Below, piece after piece: positions 37,037 to 47,232 of a DNA stretch of 64,000 nt (the stretch's first letter is position 1; every line of letters begins with the position of its first letter). The stretch covers positions 1,539,359-1,603,358 of the forward strand of contig NW_020170386.1 of the NCBI RefSeq assembly GCF_000524195.1, in the 5' to 3' direction. Origin of the DNA: Echinococcus granulosus. Taxonomy: Eukaryota; Platyhelminthes; Cestoda; Cyclophyllidea; Taeniidae. Below the pieces are notes generated by a model. It made no database searches and was not told the origin of the DNA. It saw only the letters and a program-made list of their open reading frames with translations. Made by a program: the position numbers and the translations under genes.

Positions 37037-37660
37037 ATACCACTGTCTCTCGGTGTGTGCATAGTCCCATTTGCTGTTGCCTTAAAATCTAATCATGCCG
37101 ACTTTGAAACATATTTCATTTTGTCGAATGTAATATCTAGTGAATAACATCATTCGTATGTCCTTTCATATTATCCATGTCTTATCCATAACCGCAAGAT
37201 TTGTAATAAATTCCATTTCATTCTTTGAGGAAAATTGTTTGAATGATGCCTGTAATGTGTGATACGTCTTTACTTAGAAGGGGCACCGATTTTCTGGTAG
37301 ACTTGTAAGCGATCGATTGTCTATCGGACTTAAAGGCCGGTGCCTCGCGACTTGGTTGTCTGTCGCCGTCGGCTATGGGAAGGCGCGGCAATTAGCATCA
37401 AGTTATTTGCCTTGAGGGCGCACTGCATGCAGTGCAGGGAGGTGCGAGCAGTGGTGACAGTGCTGCTAGTTTCATGCGTGAGGTGTACATGCGACTATGG
37501 AGCGTTCTGTGGAGACTGACTGCTTCCTCCCTCCTTCTTGTCTCAGTCTCACATGGCGTTGGCTCATAAAAGAAATTGTATGCTATTAAGTGTAAATGAC
37601 AATGTTCACTCCATTGACAGAAGAAAAATCACCCCAAATCCACTCATTTTTATGCGGAAC
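37037..37660. other. TRAP1 3' region with a GC-richer stretch
   Basis: No gene recognised. Positions about 37290-37560 are richer in GC than their surroundings and contain the palindrome CTGCATGCAG near 37425. No tRNA or mobile-element signature was confirmed. Confidence 0.4.
37205..37210 (+). terminator. Poly(A) signal AATAAA of TRAP1
   Basis: Canonical hexamer about 170 nt downstream of the TRAP1 stop codon and the first such hexamer in the 3' region. Confidence 0.5.
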
Positions 37661-37873
37661 TTCATGTTATCAGCGAGACGACTAGCAGACCAGGTTCCAC
37701 AGCGGATAAAACACTGATAGAAACGCCACCTTTGACTTCCATCGTTGAGGGGGCCGTTCGTATTATCTTTGAAACCTTCATTAATTCAGGTCTTCCGGGC
37801 ATTAAACCTATGCTTGCTTGGTACAATGGCGTCCATAACGTGGGAACTACCACATTGGACCATCTCACCATGA

Positions 37874-38125
37874 TCATTGCACCATAATGGTTGTCTTGGT
37901 GATATTCGGATCATGGAACACCACATGCCCCCTACCGCTACCAAGTGCACTGGATAGGAAGCCATCGAACCTTATCACAAATTCTGCATCCCAATTAAAG
38001 CAAGACAAAAAACCTCCATAACCTTCGTTTTCCCCGGTGGCAACACCGACGAAACTGAGCTTTCGAGTTGTGCCCTGGTTAGGATCATCCGCGTGGTAAA
38101 GATACAGCACGTACGACTCGCTCAT
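37874..38125 (-). CDS. Possible small protein or exon (83 codons)
   Basis: A minus-strand frame beginning MSESYVLYLYHADDPNQG, with a Gly-rich middle (GVATGENEGYGGFLSCFNWD). No family recognised. The immediately adjacent DNA (about 37619-37892) is also open on the plus strand for about 90 codons without a start, and on the minus strand for 71 codons from 37877, so the coding strand is unclear. It might be a small gene, an exon, or a degraded coding region. Confidence 0.28.
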   Translation of the reverse strand: MSESYVLYLYHADDPNQGTTRKLSFVGVATGENEGYGGFLSCFNWDAEFVIRFDGFLSSALGSGRGHVVFHDPNITKTTIMVQ

Positions 38126-38298
38126 GGACTTTCTTACCAGTGCACAGTTCAGTTAGACTTTTTCCATTTATTCAAACTAAGAAATATTTCAGTTTATGCC
38201 TCATAAAATAGACTAACCCATTAATAGCAAAAAGCGATGAGTTAAAAATCATTAAACAACCCAGATCATTCAAAGCGGCGCTAAATAATAAAGTGTAA

Positions 38299-39484
38299 TC
38301 ACAAGTAAGACGTGGTATTTGGTGGGGGGTAATTGTAAGACGAGAAATTCATCTCATATGCCGACTGCTGCGGGTCGATTGATGGGGGGTAGGAAGGCAT
38401 ACCGTGCATGAAATCCTCATTTTGGAAGGGTTGATTAAAGGGCAAATTCGTCGTGAATCCAGAAGGATTTTCAGGCCCCACGGTAGCCGGATAGTTCCTG
38501 TAGCTGGGTGCGATATCAGGAGGTGATATGGACGCCGAGCTTTGAGCAATACGATCAGACATATTGTGATCATACTTCCCCAATGATACCCAGGAAGCGT
38601 AACTGGGAATCCGATTATATGAATTGAAACCAGCATAATCGTTTGAAAATCCAGCCAATCCAAATTGATCGTAGCTTGAAGACGCGTTATGATAAAAATC
38701 AGGATCATATTTAGCGCGCAAATCCACATGAGGGTATGAAGCAGCGGGAAGAGATGACAAGAGTCCATCGGAACGCATACTTCGACCACAGTTAGGAACG
38801 CATGAAGTTGTTGGTATCGCGTACTTATCTGGAGAAGGCCCTGTTGAGTTAAATGACTGTGAACCTTTACGAATACGCTGCGCATTTGAAGTACTTGTTT
38901 TGCCGGCGGACGTTGCTACACCTCTAGCAGAAATGGTGCAAGAAGGATCTGGAGGTGGGGGAAATATTGGTTCTCCTTTTTGAGGGTGATTACGCGTGCT
39001 CATATCTTTTTTACGCAAAACGGTCTCCACTTCTGATGGATGAAGAGGTGGCAATTCCTTCAAATCTTTCAAAAATGTAGTGTCAGAGCTATCACAGTAC
39101 TCAGAGGAGTGCAGTCTTTTGACGGCATGCAATTTTGATTGGAACCCAGTGTAACCAGGGTAATGCGGATTAAAGAGTTCCTGTGGTTTCACGGACATAG
39201 GACGCATTCTCTAAAGCAGATAGAGAGAAATATTACCGTACCTTAGGTGACCCTACCTTCACACGATTGGCAACACGCTTACTTTTCTTTGATTTTGGAT
39301 CAACGGAATGTAGTCGTAAAATCAGACTTTCCATCAACTGACGATTAACATTAAAGTTATTTTCAGTCAAAAAGGCGCTACGAGTAAGTCCGGCGTTATG
39401 AGTATGCTTCAATGCGGCCAGTCGCTTCTCCAATCGAATCAAAGGATTCGAGTCTAGAGTTAGCATTTTGTGTACGTTATACAT
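38299..39484 (-). CDS. Low-complexity protein with PGYTG motif, possibly ciliary (2 exons, 379 aa)
   Basis: Exon 39484-39257 (76 aa) joins exon 39210-38299 (303 aa) over a 46-bp GT-AG intron at phase 0, giving RVK|RMRPMSV. The first part is basic and helical-looking (RLEKRLAALKHTHNAGLTR). Soon after the junction lies ELFNPHYPGYTGFQSKL, which recalls the PGYTG motif near the N-terminus of ciliary microtubule inner proteins (CIMIP2/FAM166 group); this similarity is short and only suggestive. The remainder is disordered, rich in Ser, Pro, Tyr and Asn, with repeated aromatic-containing stretches ending NYPPPNTTSYL. The second exon is also open from an internal Met at 39207, but the spliced form extends the frame without a stop. 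Function is unassigned; a sperm or cilium role is a guess. Confidence 0.65.
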
Positions 39485-41985
39485 GTTTAACCGCCCTAGT
39501 TTCCGTTAAAGTAGATCTAATGACAACCGAACGATCAAGAGCGAACGCACGAGAAACCCGCACCTCGGCAGCATACAATGAGCAGGCTTGATAGAATAAA
39601 ACAAACGACACGATTATTTTCTTGTAATTCACAAAGCATTTATAACTAGTATTTACTCATCAAAAAGCGCTAGAAAAATCATCAGCATAGCAAAAATTTG
39701 CAAGGGATAATATTTTTTAAACACGTGTACCGCATTTGCCATTCTCAAGCGTTTCCATTAAACATAAACCTAGTGCGCATGAGCCAAGGCTTCCAATATT
39801 TTGACTTTGACTCCGATTGTATACCCTTGGGTCGGGAAGACTGGTTAGAGGAAGATATGTTACATCGTGATTAAATGGTATTTAGCAGAAGATTACAGGT
39901 CCGATGGAAACACTAAATTTATCTTCTCTTTCAAAAGCTGTTACTGTAAGGCGAGCCTCACAGACCTTTCTCTTTCCTGATCCTCGTACTCTTAGTACAC
40001 CCAAGTTCATACAACTTCGACATCTTTATTCGGATAAGTAGATTAGGGAAAATAGGACAAGTTTAGGGGTGCGGACTCAGAAGCTCCCTCCATCTTACTT
40101 GACTTTGACGCCTCAGTCACGAGACTTGATTGTAGCCCACCTCCTCTTTGAAAAGAAGCGTTAAAATAACATAAGTATTACAATCACCCATTGTCAATCA
40201 CGAAGTAGATTCTCCTCGGTGTACGGTAAACCGGCTGCGATTTTTATTATCTTTCATTCAAAAGACGATATGCATAAGTGTTTGTACAGTCTAAAACCTA
40301 GCAACTAAACGCTAGAATACCAGTTGGTAATTTCATTAAATGCCACAGATATATGGATTGTAGACTTTAGATGTGGCAAGGAAATACCGATACCTGTATT
40401 ACATTCAAGGCAGCATTAGTTATCCTTAGTAAAATCCTTGGATGGTCCTATCAAAGTGCGAATCTCTACAGGTTTTGTCCATTGACTGTCCATTTGCTGG
40501 CCTTGATAAGATCCGAGAAACTAATGGACATATAAATCCCACTTATAGTAATTGGGACAAGGGTTTCAGGTTAGACGTCTTTGTAGTTAACAGTTAAACC
40601 AAAACAAAGTTTAGAATAAAATTTCCTACAGCGTTTTAAATATCAATTCAGATTCACTTTTTTATTCACCCATTGCTTTCCCTTTTGGTTCTACAAAGTT
40701 TTACTTAGCAGAGCAAAGAGTAAACTCTTCAAATTAGAATTAGGATCGCTACGCGCGGGTTCTGAATTTTCGTGTTGGCAAATTTACTGGATAAAGAAAA
40801 CAGAAGCGACCGTTCCGGTGTCTTGAGTCATTAAAAGATACTTTGGCAGCTTCCGTGAAATATTCTATATTCATATGAATATACCGGTTTTCTCTCTCTG
40901 AAGCTGGTAAAAGACTACACTTCTACTCAAAGATCTGCGAGGCGTAGACTTAAATGTTGCAGTGGCGGAGACATGTTTATTTAAAGCTGCTACAGGCACT
41001 AGCTACGACAGAAGTCGCAGAAGTCGCGCCTCCTCGAGACTAACCTAAAGATGAAAGAAAGCATGCCAATAGGGCAGAACATGCATTACTGACGTACAGC
41101 AAGACTTGGGCAACTGGCATGAGCTGGAGGTGATGCGGAAATGCAAAATTGGGGCCTTGAATGCCAGTGAAATCAAAACCAAGTGCTGCGTAAATAATCA
41201 AAACGTTACAAACATGTTCATTCGAACTAAAAACGCTCACTATAAGATGCACGGTAGACGATTTTTCAGCACATTCTAATAAATTTATTGTTGCATAAAA
41301 CATGTCTTTGACAGAACAAAGAGAATGAGTGATTGCTCACGAATTTCGCAAGACTATATTTTTTCAAAAAAATCACTGCTTTTAAAATAAAGCAGGCGAG
41401 AATTTTGGAGTAGCTTTAGGATATTTATCTTTACTAGTGACAGCTTTGGCAGTCAATTTGGACGTACACGGTTGGCAAATTACACGGTCTCCTCTTCCCT
41501 GTCCCTGGTGTTCTTAGAACAAGCCTGTTGATTTAATTTTTACATATTTATCAAAGGGAAATGATCGGGAGGATAAGTACAACGTTTAGGGAGGGGAAGA
41601 ACAGCAATCACACCTAGGCACGGAAGGCGACGACCCTCTCACCAGGTTCGAATTTCGAATTGCCTCCCCCCTAGTAGGCCCATTGAAACAACATGGGTAT
41701 TACATCTATTCTACCAAAAAAAAACGCTCTTAAGGAGCCCATTAGGTATATTTTACCAGCGACACTTTCCAGAATACAAATGTCGTACTTGAATTTGCCT
41801 ATCTATGTACAAACTGTAGTCCCACAAATACAATCACTCACTTCAATTAATTTTATAAATGTGGTTTTGTAAGCATAATATACTCACTTCTATTGTGCAA
41901 GATACATTTCTCGGCAAATTCCCTACTGGTTAATAAATTATGGTGGAAAGCCGGTCCTTTCATTTGTGTGTGCATAGATGCGGTC
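39485..41985. other. Non-coding region, no gene recognised
   Basis: About 2.5 kb between two divergently read genes (minus at left, plus at right). Only short frames are present, such as 41040-41303 on minus, which has hydrophobic stretches but no recognisable family. It should hold the promoter of the V-ATPase gene. Confidence 0.45.
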
Positions 41986-42514
41986 ATGGCCCCTCCCGGG
42001 CCAATGTATGTTCCGTTTTTTGGAATTTTGGGTGCTTCTGCTTCAATGATTTTTTGTGGTAAGACATTGCTTTGTATTTATGGTATTTAGCTTTGGGTGC
42101 TGCTTTTGGTACGGCGAAGGCCAGCATAGGTATATCTTGTATGGCCTCTCGGAAGCCCGAGCTTCTGATGAAATCACTTATTCCGGTTGTTATGGCTGGA
42201 ATAATTGCGGTTTATGGTTTGGTTGTCTCAGTGCTCATTTCTCAAGAAGTCGATGTTAATTATTCAATGGAGAAGTAGTGTTATAATTTTTAGTAATCTT
42301 ACGTGTTAGGTCTTTGCGCCATCTTGGTGCTGGTCTCAGTGTTGGGTTGAGTGGCCTTGCTGCTGGTTACGCCATTGGAGTCGTAGGTGATGCTGGCGTT
42401 CGTGCCTACTGCAAAGAAGCAAAAATATTTGTCGGCATGATCCTCATTCTGATTTTTGCCGAAGTTCTTGGCTTATATGGCTTGATATTGGCCCTTATCC
42501 TCACATCAAAGTAG
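41986..42514 (+). CDS. ATP6V0C: V-type H+-ATPase 16-kDa proteolipid subunit c (3 exons, 153 aa)
   Basis: Forms the proton-carrying c-ring of the V0 sector that acidifies lysosomes, Golgi and secretory vesicles. Exons 41986-42058, 42091-42274 and 42310-42514 give 153 aa (human has 155). There are four transmembrane helices. Near-invariant blocks are [35 protein letters not shown], and [19 protein letters not shown]. The proton-carrying Glu is E137 in [14 protein letters not shown]. Both introns are ultra-short (32 and 35 bp), so the whole gene fits in 529 bp. The start was chosen because [20 protein letters not shown] aligns with the family N-terminus. Identification is firm. Confidence 0.97.
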
Positions 42515-43825
42515 TGCTTTCTTCGGGGATCTTCCTTGCTTTCTTCGTCAAAATTCTTGCGTAATATTCCTCTTGCTCGGTGTAGCAACATCTAAATCTA
42601 TAAAGTGGGAATACATGTTTGTGCGACTAGAGTACGTTGATGTTTTCAAACTTCCTAGTTGTTTTCGTCACTTCCTTTTTTCGAGCAGTATGAACTGTAT
42701 TTTGGCAAAATTTGTCCTGTTACTTTTAAGCTGATTGTTTTGAAGTGCGTTTTTCGAAGATTTTGCCTTGGGTGGTGAGTTATGCAAATTTATAACTTAA
42801 TACCAGGCCAGTAAATACTCTTTCTGGGTGTTCCTGAACGATGCATCGATTTGTGAATACTTTCCATTTTTTGCATTTAGGACATTTGCACTTATTCGCC
42901 CCAAATATTTGTTGAATATGATCTTGTTACTTTAGTGCAAGCCGAAGAAACCATGATTTGTTGCAGGGTACACTTCCATTGTGGTGGGTATGGAGCCGCC
43001 TTTCGTACTCTTAATTGGCGGTTAGATAAATAAAAGTTGGAACGCCATTTTCTGTGAAATAACTGATGATGCTGCATTGCTTATTTTCAGCAGTAGGCGG
43101 TCTCAGTACTTGAAAACTAGGTTTACTGCTAGCATTTGCAAGGGGCATTGTGAAGTTTTGTTGGATTTTGCGAAACCTGCATCGAGCTGAGCGGAACAGG
43201 ACAAAGTGCGGACACGTGTGGGAGCTCATCTTCTCTGCGTTCGATGTGGCTTTAGTAGCTGGCATCGTCACTCCAATGTTCATCACTGCTGTTGAGAATC
43301 CGATATATATTGGCTTGAATGTTCACAAAATACCAGCATCACCCTCTATCCGACTTGAGCGCCTTGTCACGCGCTTGCTCTAATTCTAAGTCTTTGTTTA
43401 ATCAGTTTTTCTTCCTATGTTATTGGTTCCAATAGTGTTGAAGTCTTAGTGATTAGGGAATACAAGGTAAAAACTTCAGAGAGAGCTAGTCGTAGAGCCA
43501 GCGCCTTGTGCATTACTGCAGGGGTTGCTTATTTTTCAGATTCGATGCATTTTGATTAAACTGAAATGAACTTTGTGCGTGAGTGAGGCATGTGTAAGTT
43601 TATTCAAAGTGTTCACATGGTGTTATTCTCGAAACAGGTAATCAGAGACTGCAAATCATGCCATTGGTGTTATCTTGATGTGATTATTGAGAAATCTGCC
43701 TCAAAATGCATTCGCATTTATTTTAGTCGCTTGAAGCCCCGTCGTTTGCAGATCCACAAGGTATTCTAATGTGACCCTGGGGTTTTCATCGACCGATTTT
43801 TTCAAAGTGGCCTTGTTGAGAGCGT
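42515..43825. other. Spacer between V-ATPase c and the zinc-finger gene
   Basis: Holds the 3' region of the V-ATPase gene and upstream sequence of the zinc-finger gene. A 77-codon plus-strand frame at 43150-43383 has no recognised features and is not called. Confidence 0.4.
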
Positions 43826-45622
43826 GTGCCTAAAAGCTGCGAAATGCCATCCAAATCCAAGAGCAAGGGAGGAAGCAAAAGTAAGAACAAAGAAAGAAGC
43901 AAGGGCAAAAATGAGGCTTCAAAGGGTTCCAAGGGTTCTAAAGTCAAAGACCTCAATTACCTTGAAATCCCGCCTGTTGTTTTGAAGGACGTGAAACCGA
44001 AGATCATATACACAACTTATGATATTCAGGATTACAGATTCAATCACTTCCGTTGCGCTTGTTGCAAATTGGCTCTCGATTCCTTCCAAGCATTCATAGA
44101 TCATAGTTGCTGGAGAAAATACTACGCTGCCAAGTACCATCTGGGGTGTACGCAAGCGTTTGCATGTCGTGTTTGTGAGGTTGTTTTCTACTCACATGCT
44201 GACTACGCTGCCCATGTATGTTTTGGACATAGGAGCTGTGATATGAAGGTGTGGTTTGAGCCGGAGGAGGTCATTCCTATAGGTTATCGAACCCATCAAG
44301 ATTACTACATCAATTGGGCAAAGCGTACTGAACGGGAGTTCATGCCACACGAACCAGATTACCACTATGTATGTCGGTGCTGCAGATGCAGCAAGCGGTT
44401 CAAGTCAAAAATTGAATTTTTGCTGCATAGTTGTTGCCTGTTCATTGTCTTAAAACCCGCAAACCTGCGACGCCTCAAAATCTGCTTTCATTGCAAATAC
44501 GTTTTTCTCCATGAGAACGAGTATCACAAGCATGTAAGCTACTGTGACTTGAAGAAGGCCTTTTGCGTTGACTTCGTACTCACAACTGCTGAGATCGGTT
44601 GTCAACAGTTTGTCACTGGGCGGCACTGCTTTGATTTCGACCACCATCTTCGTCATGGAGTGTGCTTTAAAACGCGCAGTCTGGATGAGGTCATGAATCT
44701 CCCTATTAAACCACAAAAACCAACGGCAGACACGATAGCAGTCCATGCCTGCTGTGCGGAATGCGGGTTTGAGCAGCCTAACTTGGTTGAGTTCTTGTAC
44801 CATCCATGCGTGACGGGAAAACGACTCACTCCCATGAACTTGGAGCTTATACTTTTTTGTTGTGAATGCGAATGTCTCTTCGTGGACATCTTCGAGTGCG
44901 TTGAGCACCTGAAATCGTGCTCCCCAGTGAGTTTCTATTTCGTTAGACTTCACACACCAGAATTGGTTAACATTGCTCTACGGCGGTGGTCGAAGGAAAT
45001 GGCAGAAAATCCATATCTTCCAGCACGCCAGGTAAAATTTAGATGTAGTGAATGTGAGGAGATCTATCGACAGTTTATCAGCTTTTTGAAACATCATTGT
45101 CCAAAGCGGGAGCGGTACGAGCAAATTTTTGTCCAGCCGATGGGTGTGATGGAAACCTATACGTGCGAAGCGTGTCATATTGTAGTGTTTTCAATCTCTG
45201 AGGCCATTGAGCATTCAAAGGTATGCAAGAGGGGTTGCTATCCGCATATGATACAAATTCACTACTGCATGGAGGAGGTGATTGCCGCTCTAACGTCGTG
45301 GATGCGGTGTCCCCAGGTGTTGAAATTCAACCTCGTAATAGGAGTTGGAGACGAAGCAGATGAATTGGTAATTAGGGAAAATGAGCTCAAAGAGTCACAC
45401 AAATTACCCGTAGATCATTTGTTGATACGGTTTAAAAATCCTTTGACGAAGCCTTCGCAACGCATTGACGAGTGGATCACCAAGAATATACGGAATAAAT
45501 CAGAGCATAAGATTGCAGAGGCTTCAAAGTTGCGCAACATGCCGCAAGTGGAAGGAAGGAGCAGACAAGCTGTTCAGGGTTACATTTTAGGTGGAGGATC
45601 GCGAAAGGAACTTCCTATCTAG
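43826..45622 (+). CDS. Protein with eight C2HC zinc knuckles in four tandem pairs (598 aa)
   Basis: A single-exon frame of 598 aa; the start may also be Met7 (43844). I do not recognise a named family. Residues 1-41 are Lys/Ser-rich (KSKSKGGSKSKNKERSK), probably for nucleic-acid binding or nuclear entry. Four units of about 100-125 aa follow. Each has a type a finger, C-x2-C-x12-H-x-C, then a type b finger, C-x2-C-x12-H-x3-C (first b finger H-x-C). Type a ligands: 77/80/93/95, 185/188/201/203, 310/313/326/328, 407/410/423/425. Type b ligands: 114/117/130/132, 220/223/236/240, 345/348/361/365, 447/450/463/467. The C-terminal 120 residues are charged and contain VDHLLIRFKNPLTKPSQR. The x12 spacing matches classical C2H2 fingers with the last His replaced by Cys. 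Nucleic-acid or protein binding is plausible but not shown. Confidence 0.85.
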   Translation: MPKSCEMPSKSKSKGGSKSKNKERSKGKNEASKGSKGSKVKDLNYLEIPPVVLKDVKPKIIYTTYDIQDYRFNHFRCACCKLALDSFQAFIDHSCWRKYYAAKYHLGCTQAFACRVCEVVFYSHADYAAHVCFGHRSCDMKVWFEPEEVIPIGYRTHQDYYINWAKRTEREFMPHEPDYHYVCRCCRCSKRFKSKIEFLLHSCCLFIVLKPANLRRLKICFHCKYVFLHENEYHKHVSYCDLKKAFCVDFVLTTAEIGCQQFVTGRHCFDFDHHLRHGVCFKTRSLDEVMNLPIKPQKPTADTIAVHACCAECGFEQPNLVEFLYHPCVTGKRLTPMNLELILFCCECECLFVDIFECVEHLKSCSPVSFYFVRLHTPELVNIALRRWSKEMAENPYLPARQVKFRCSECEEIYRQFISFLKHHCPKRERYEQIFVQPMGVMETYTCEACHIVVFSISEAIEHSKVCKRGCYPHMIQIHYCMEEVIAALTSWMRCPQVLKFNLVIGVGDEADELVIRENELKESHKLPVDHLLIRFKNPLTKPSQRIDEWITKNIRNKSEHKIAEASKLRNMPQVEGRSRQAVQGYILGGGSRKELPI

Positions 45623-47232
45623 GTTGGCTGTTGACTCAAATCCGAGGCCTAATGAAAGGGTCACATAGTGGCTTTTTATCACTGTCAAATATAGCAGGTA
45701 GAAAAGCGGCGAGGTAAAAACATCTTATTTATAAAGTATTTTTGGGAACATGGGATATTTGCCACTGTGTTTATGGGTAAGGAAGGTGGAAGGTACTCGA
45801 CACGCGAAACAGACCCAAACGCTCTGGTTCTGATGTAGAATATGTGCCTAGAAATGAGGTTGCTTATAACCGGTCCCATTGAGCGCACCAACAACGATGC
45901 GCCTGACCTGTATCACGTGTGTTGAACGACGGGCCAAAGGCTCAGAGTTGTATTTATTAGCAACAGTTAGTCACATATTGTTTCTAAGTAGATTCCCAAA
46001 GTAGGGTGGAATCAGCACTATAACCAATGGTCCGAATTCTCTCTGCAAGTATCTCGCACTATTTGTCTGGCCTCAAATAATCAAATAGTGCTACTTTAAA
46101 ATTTCCAACAAATCCAAATAGAGAAAGAACCATTTCGACAATATGTTATCTAGTTCATGCACTTAACAAAAGCGAACACTAAGATTTCAAATTGAAACAG
46201 TACTGAATAATAATCCACACAATGTTAATAATCTCTTCTGGGCAAAACTTAACGGCTTAGCACTGGATACGTCATATCGTTGGGTATTTAAACAGAATAG
46301 CTTAAGTGATGGAAAAGTAAGTTAAGGCATGTGGACTTGTTTTTATCCGACTGATTGTTTTATTTTATTCGCTAGGCAGAAGCATTTTTCAGTGACGGGT
46401 CGGTTTTAGATACCCTTCCAACGAATTCTATATTAGCCAAATAAATTTGATTACATCCCCCACCCCAGGAAATATCGATACAGTTAAGCAATGCATCTAG
46501 GGCATGGGTAATATTAAAAGTTAGGTTATTAGGTGGAACGTATCGATTGGTGTTTTTCCACTATATGTTTATCTGCACGGGCAATTTGGTCCCCGCTGGC
46601 TACACTTTCGCTCAGATGCATGGCTTTTGGGCCACGCCAGTGGCATCTCAGCCCTTCTGTTTGCTAGTAATGCATATTCTCCACGGTACTTCGTCTTATT
46701 ACGACTTTATTGGGTGCTCGAAAAGCCGCAGGGGAGCGAAGTTTTATTTTAGGGAAGGCAGTTGTATAACAGTTTAACTTTCGGTTTTGATAGTGGGTCG
46801 ATTGGGGTTTTCGTTGGTGTGCCTTCTATGGGTTACCAGATACCTGGGCATTGGCAGTGACATAGACCCCTTTCTTATGTTAGCAACACATATTCTGCCC
46901 CAGTACCATGTCTTGTTTCGCCTTAAGCAAAGTCTCGGGAAGTTTAAATAGTTTCCAGTTTTGTAACATTCGTAGCTTCTGTACAAATTCACAGGGTTGT
47001 GTTATAAAGGAATTACTAATCAAATCTTGGAATTTAAAGAGTTTCAATTTTAATGAGTACGACTTAAAAATGCAAGACCAGATTTTTATTTTAAACCATT
47101 GTAGTGATAGAGGTATTATTTGGTGGAATAATTGACGTGTACGGGTGCTTTTGACTTTTCTTCTAGCTAATGGCTAGGTAATATGTTTCCTAAACCACTT
47201 TTCATTCTACAATAACAATTTTGAATAAATAG
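45623..47232. other. Spacer before TMEM165, contains a divergent repeat pair
   Basis: No exons recognised. Two similar stretches of about 85 bp lie in the same orientation at 46613-46700 and 46837-46920 (see the repeat entry). Confidence 0.4.
46613..46920 (+). repeat. Pair of divergent direct repeats
   Basis: 46613-46700 and 46837-46920 align by eye with shared blocks such as CAGTG-CAT, a pyrimidine-rich stretch, GTTAGCAA/GCTAGTAA, CATATTCT, and GTCTT-TT, at roughly 70 percent identity with small indels. A weaker partial match to the second copy occurs near 31737-31775 (GGCAGTGACACAGAC). They may be remnants of a dispersed element. Confidence 0.4.

Noticed and set aside
41640..41680. GGTTCGAATTT, resembling a tRNA B box
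   Set aside because: No A box at the right distance and no stems forming a cloverleaf.
43919..44953. Minus-strand frames of 78 and 167 codons inside the zinc-finger gene
   Set aside because: They are antisense shadows of the 598-aa coding frame with no recognisable motif.
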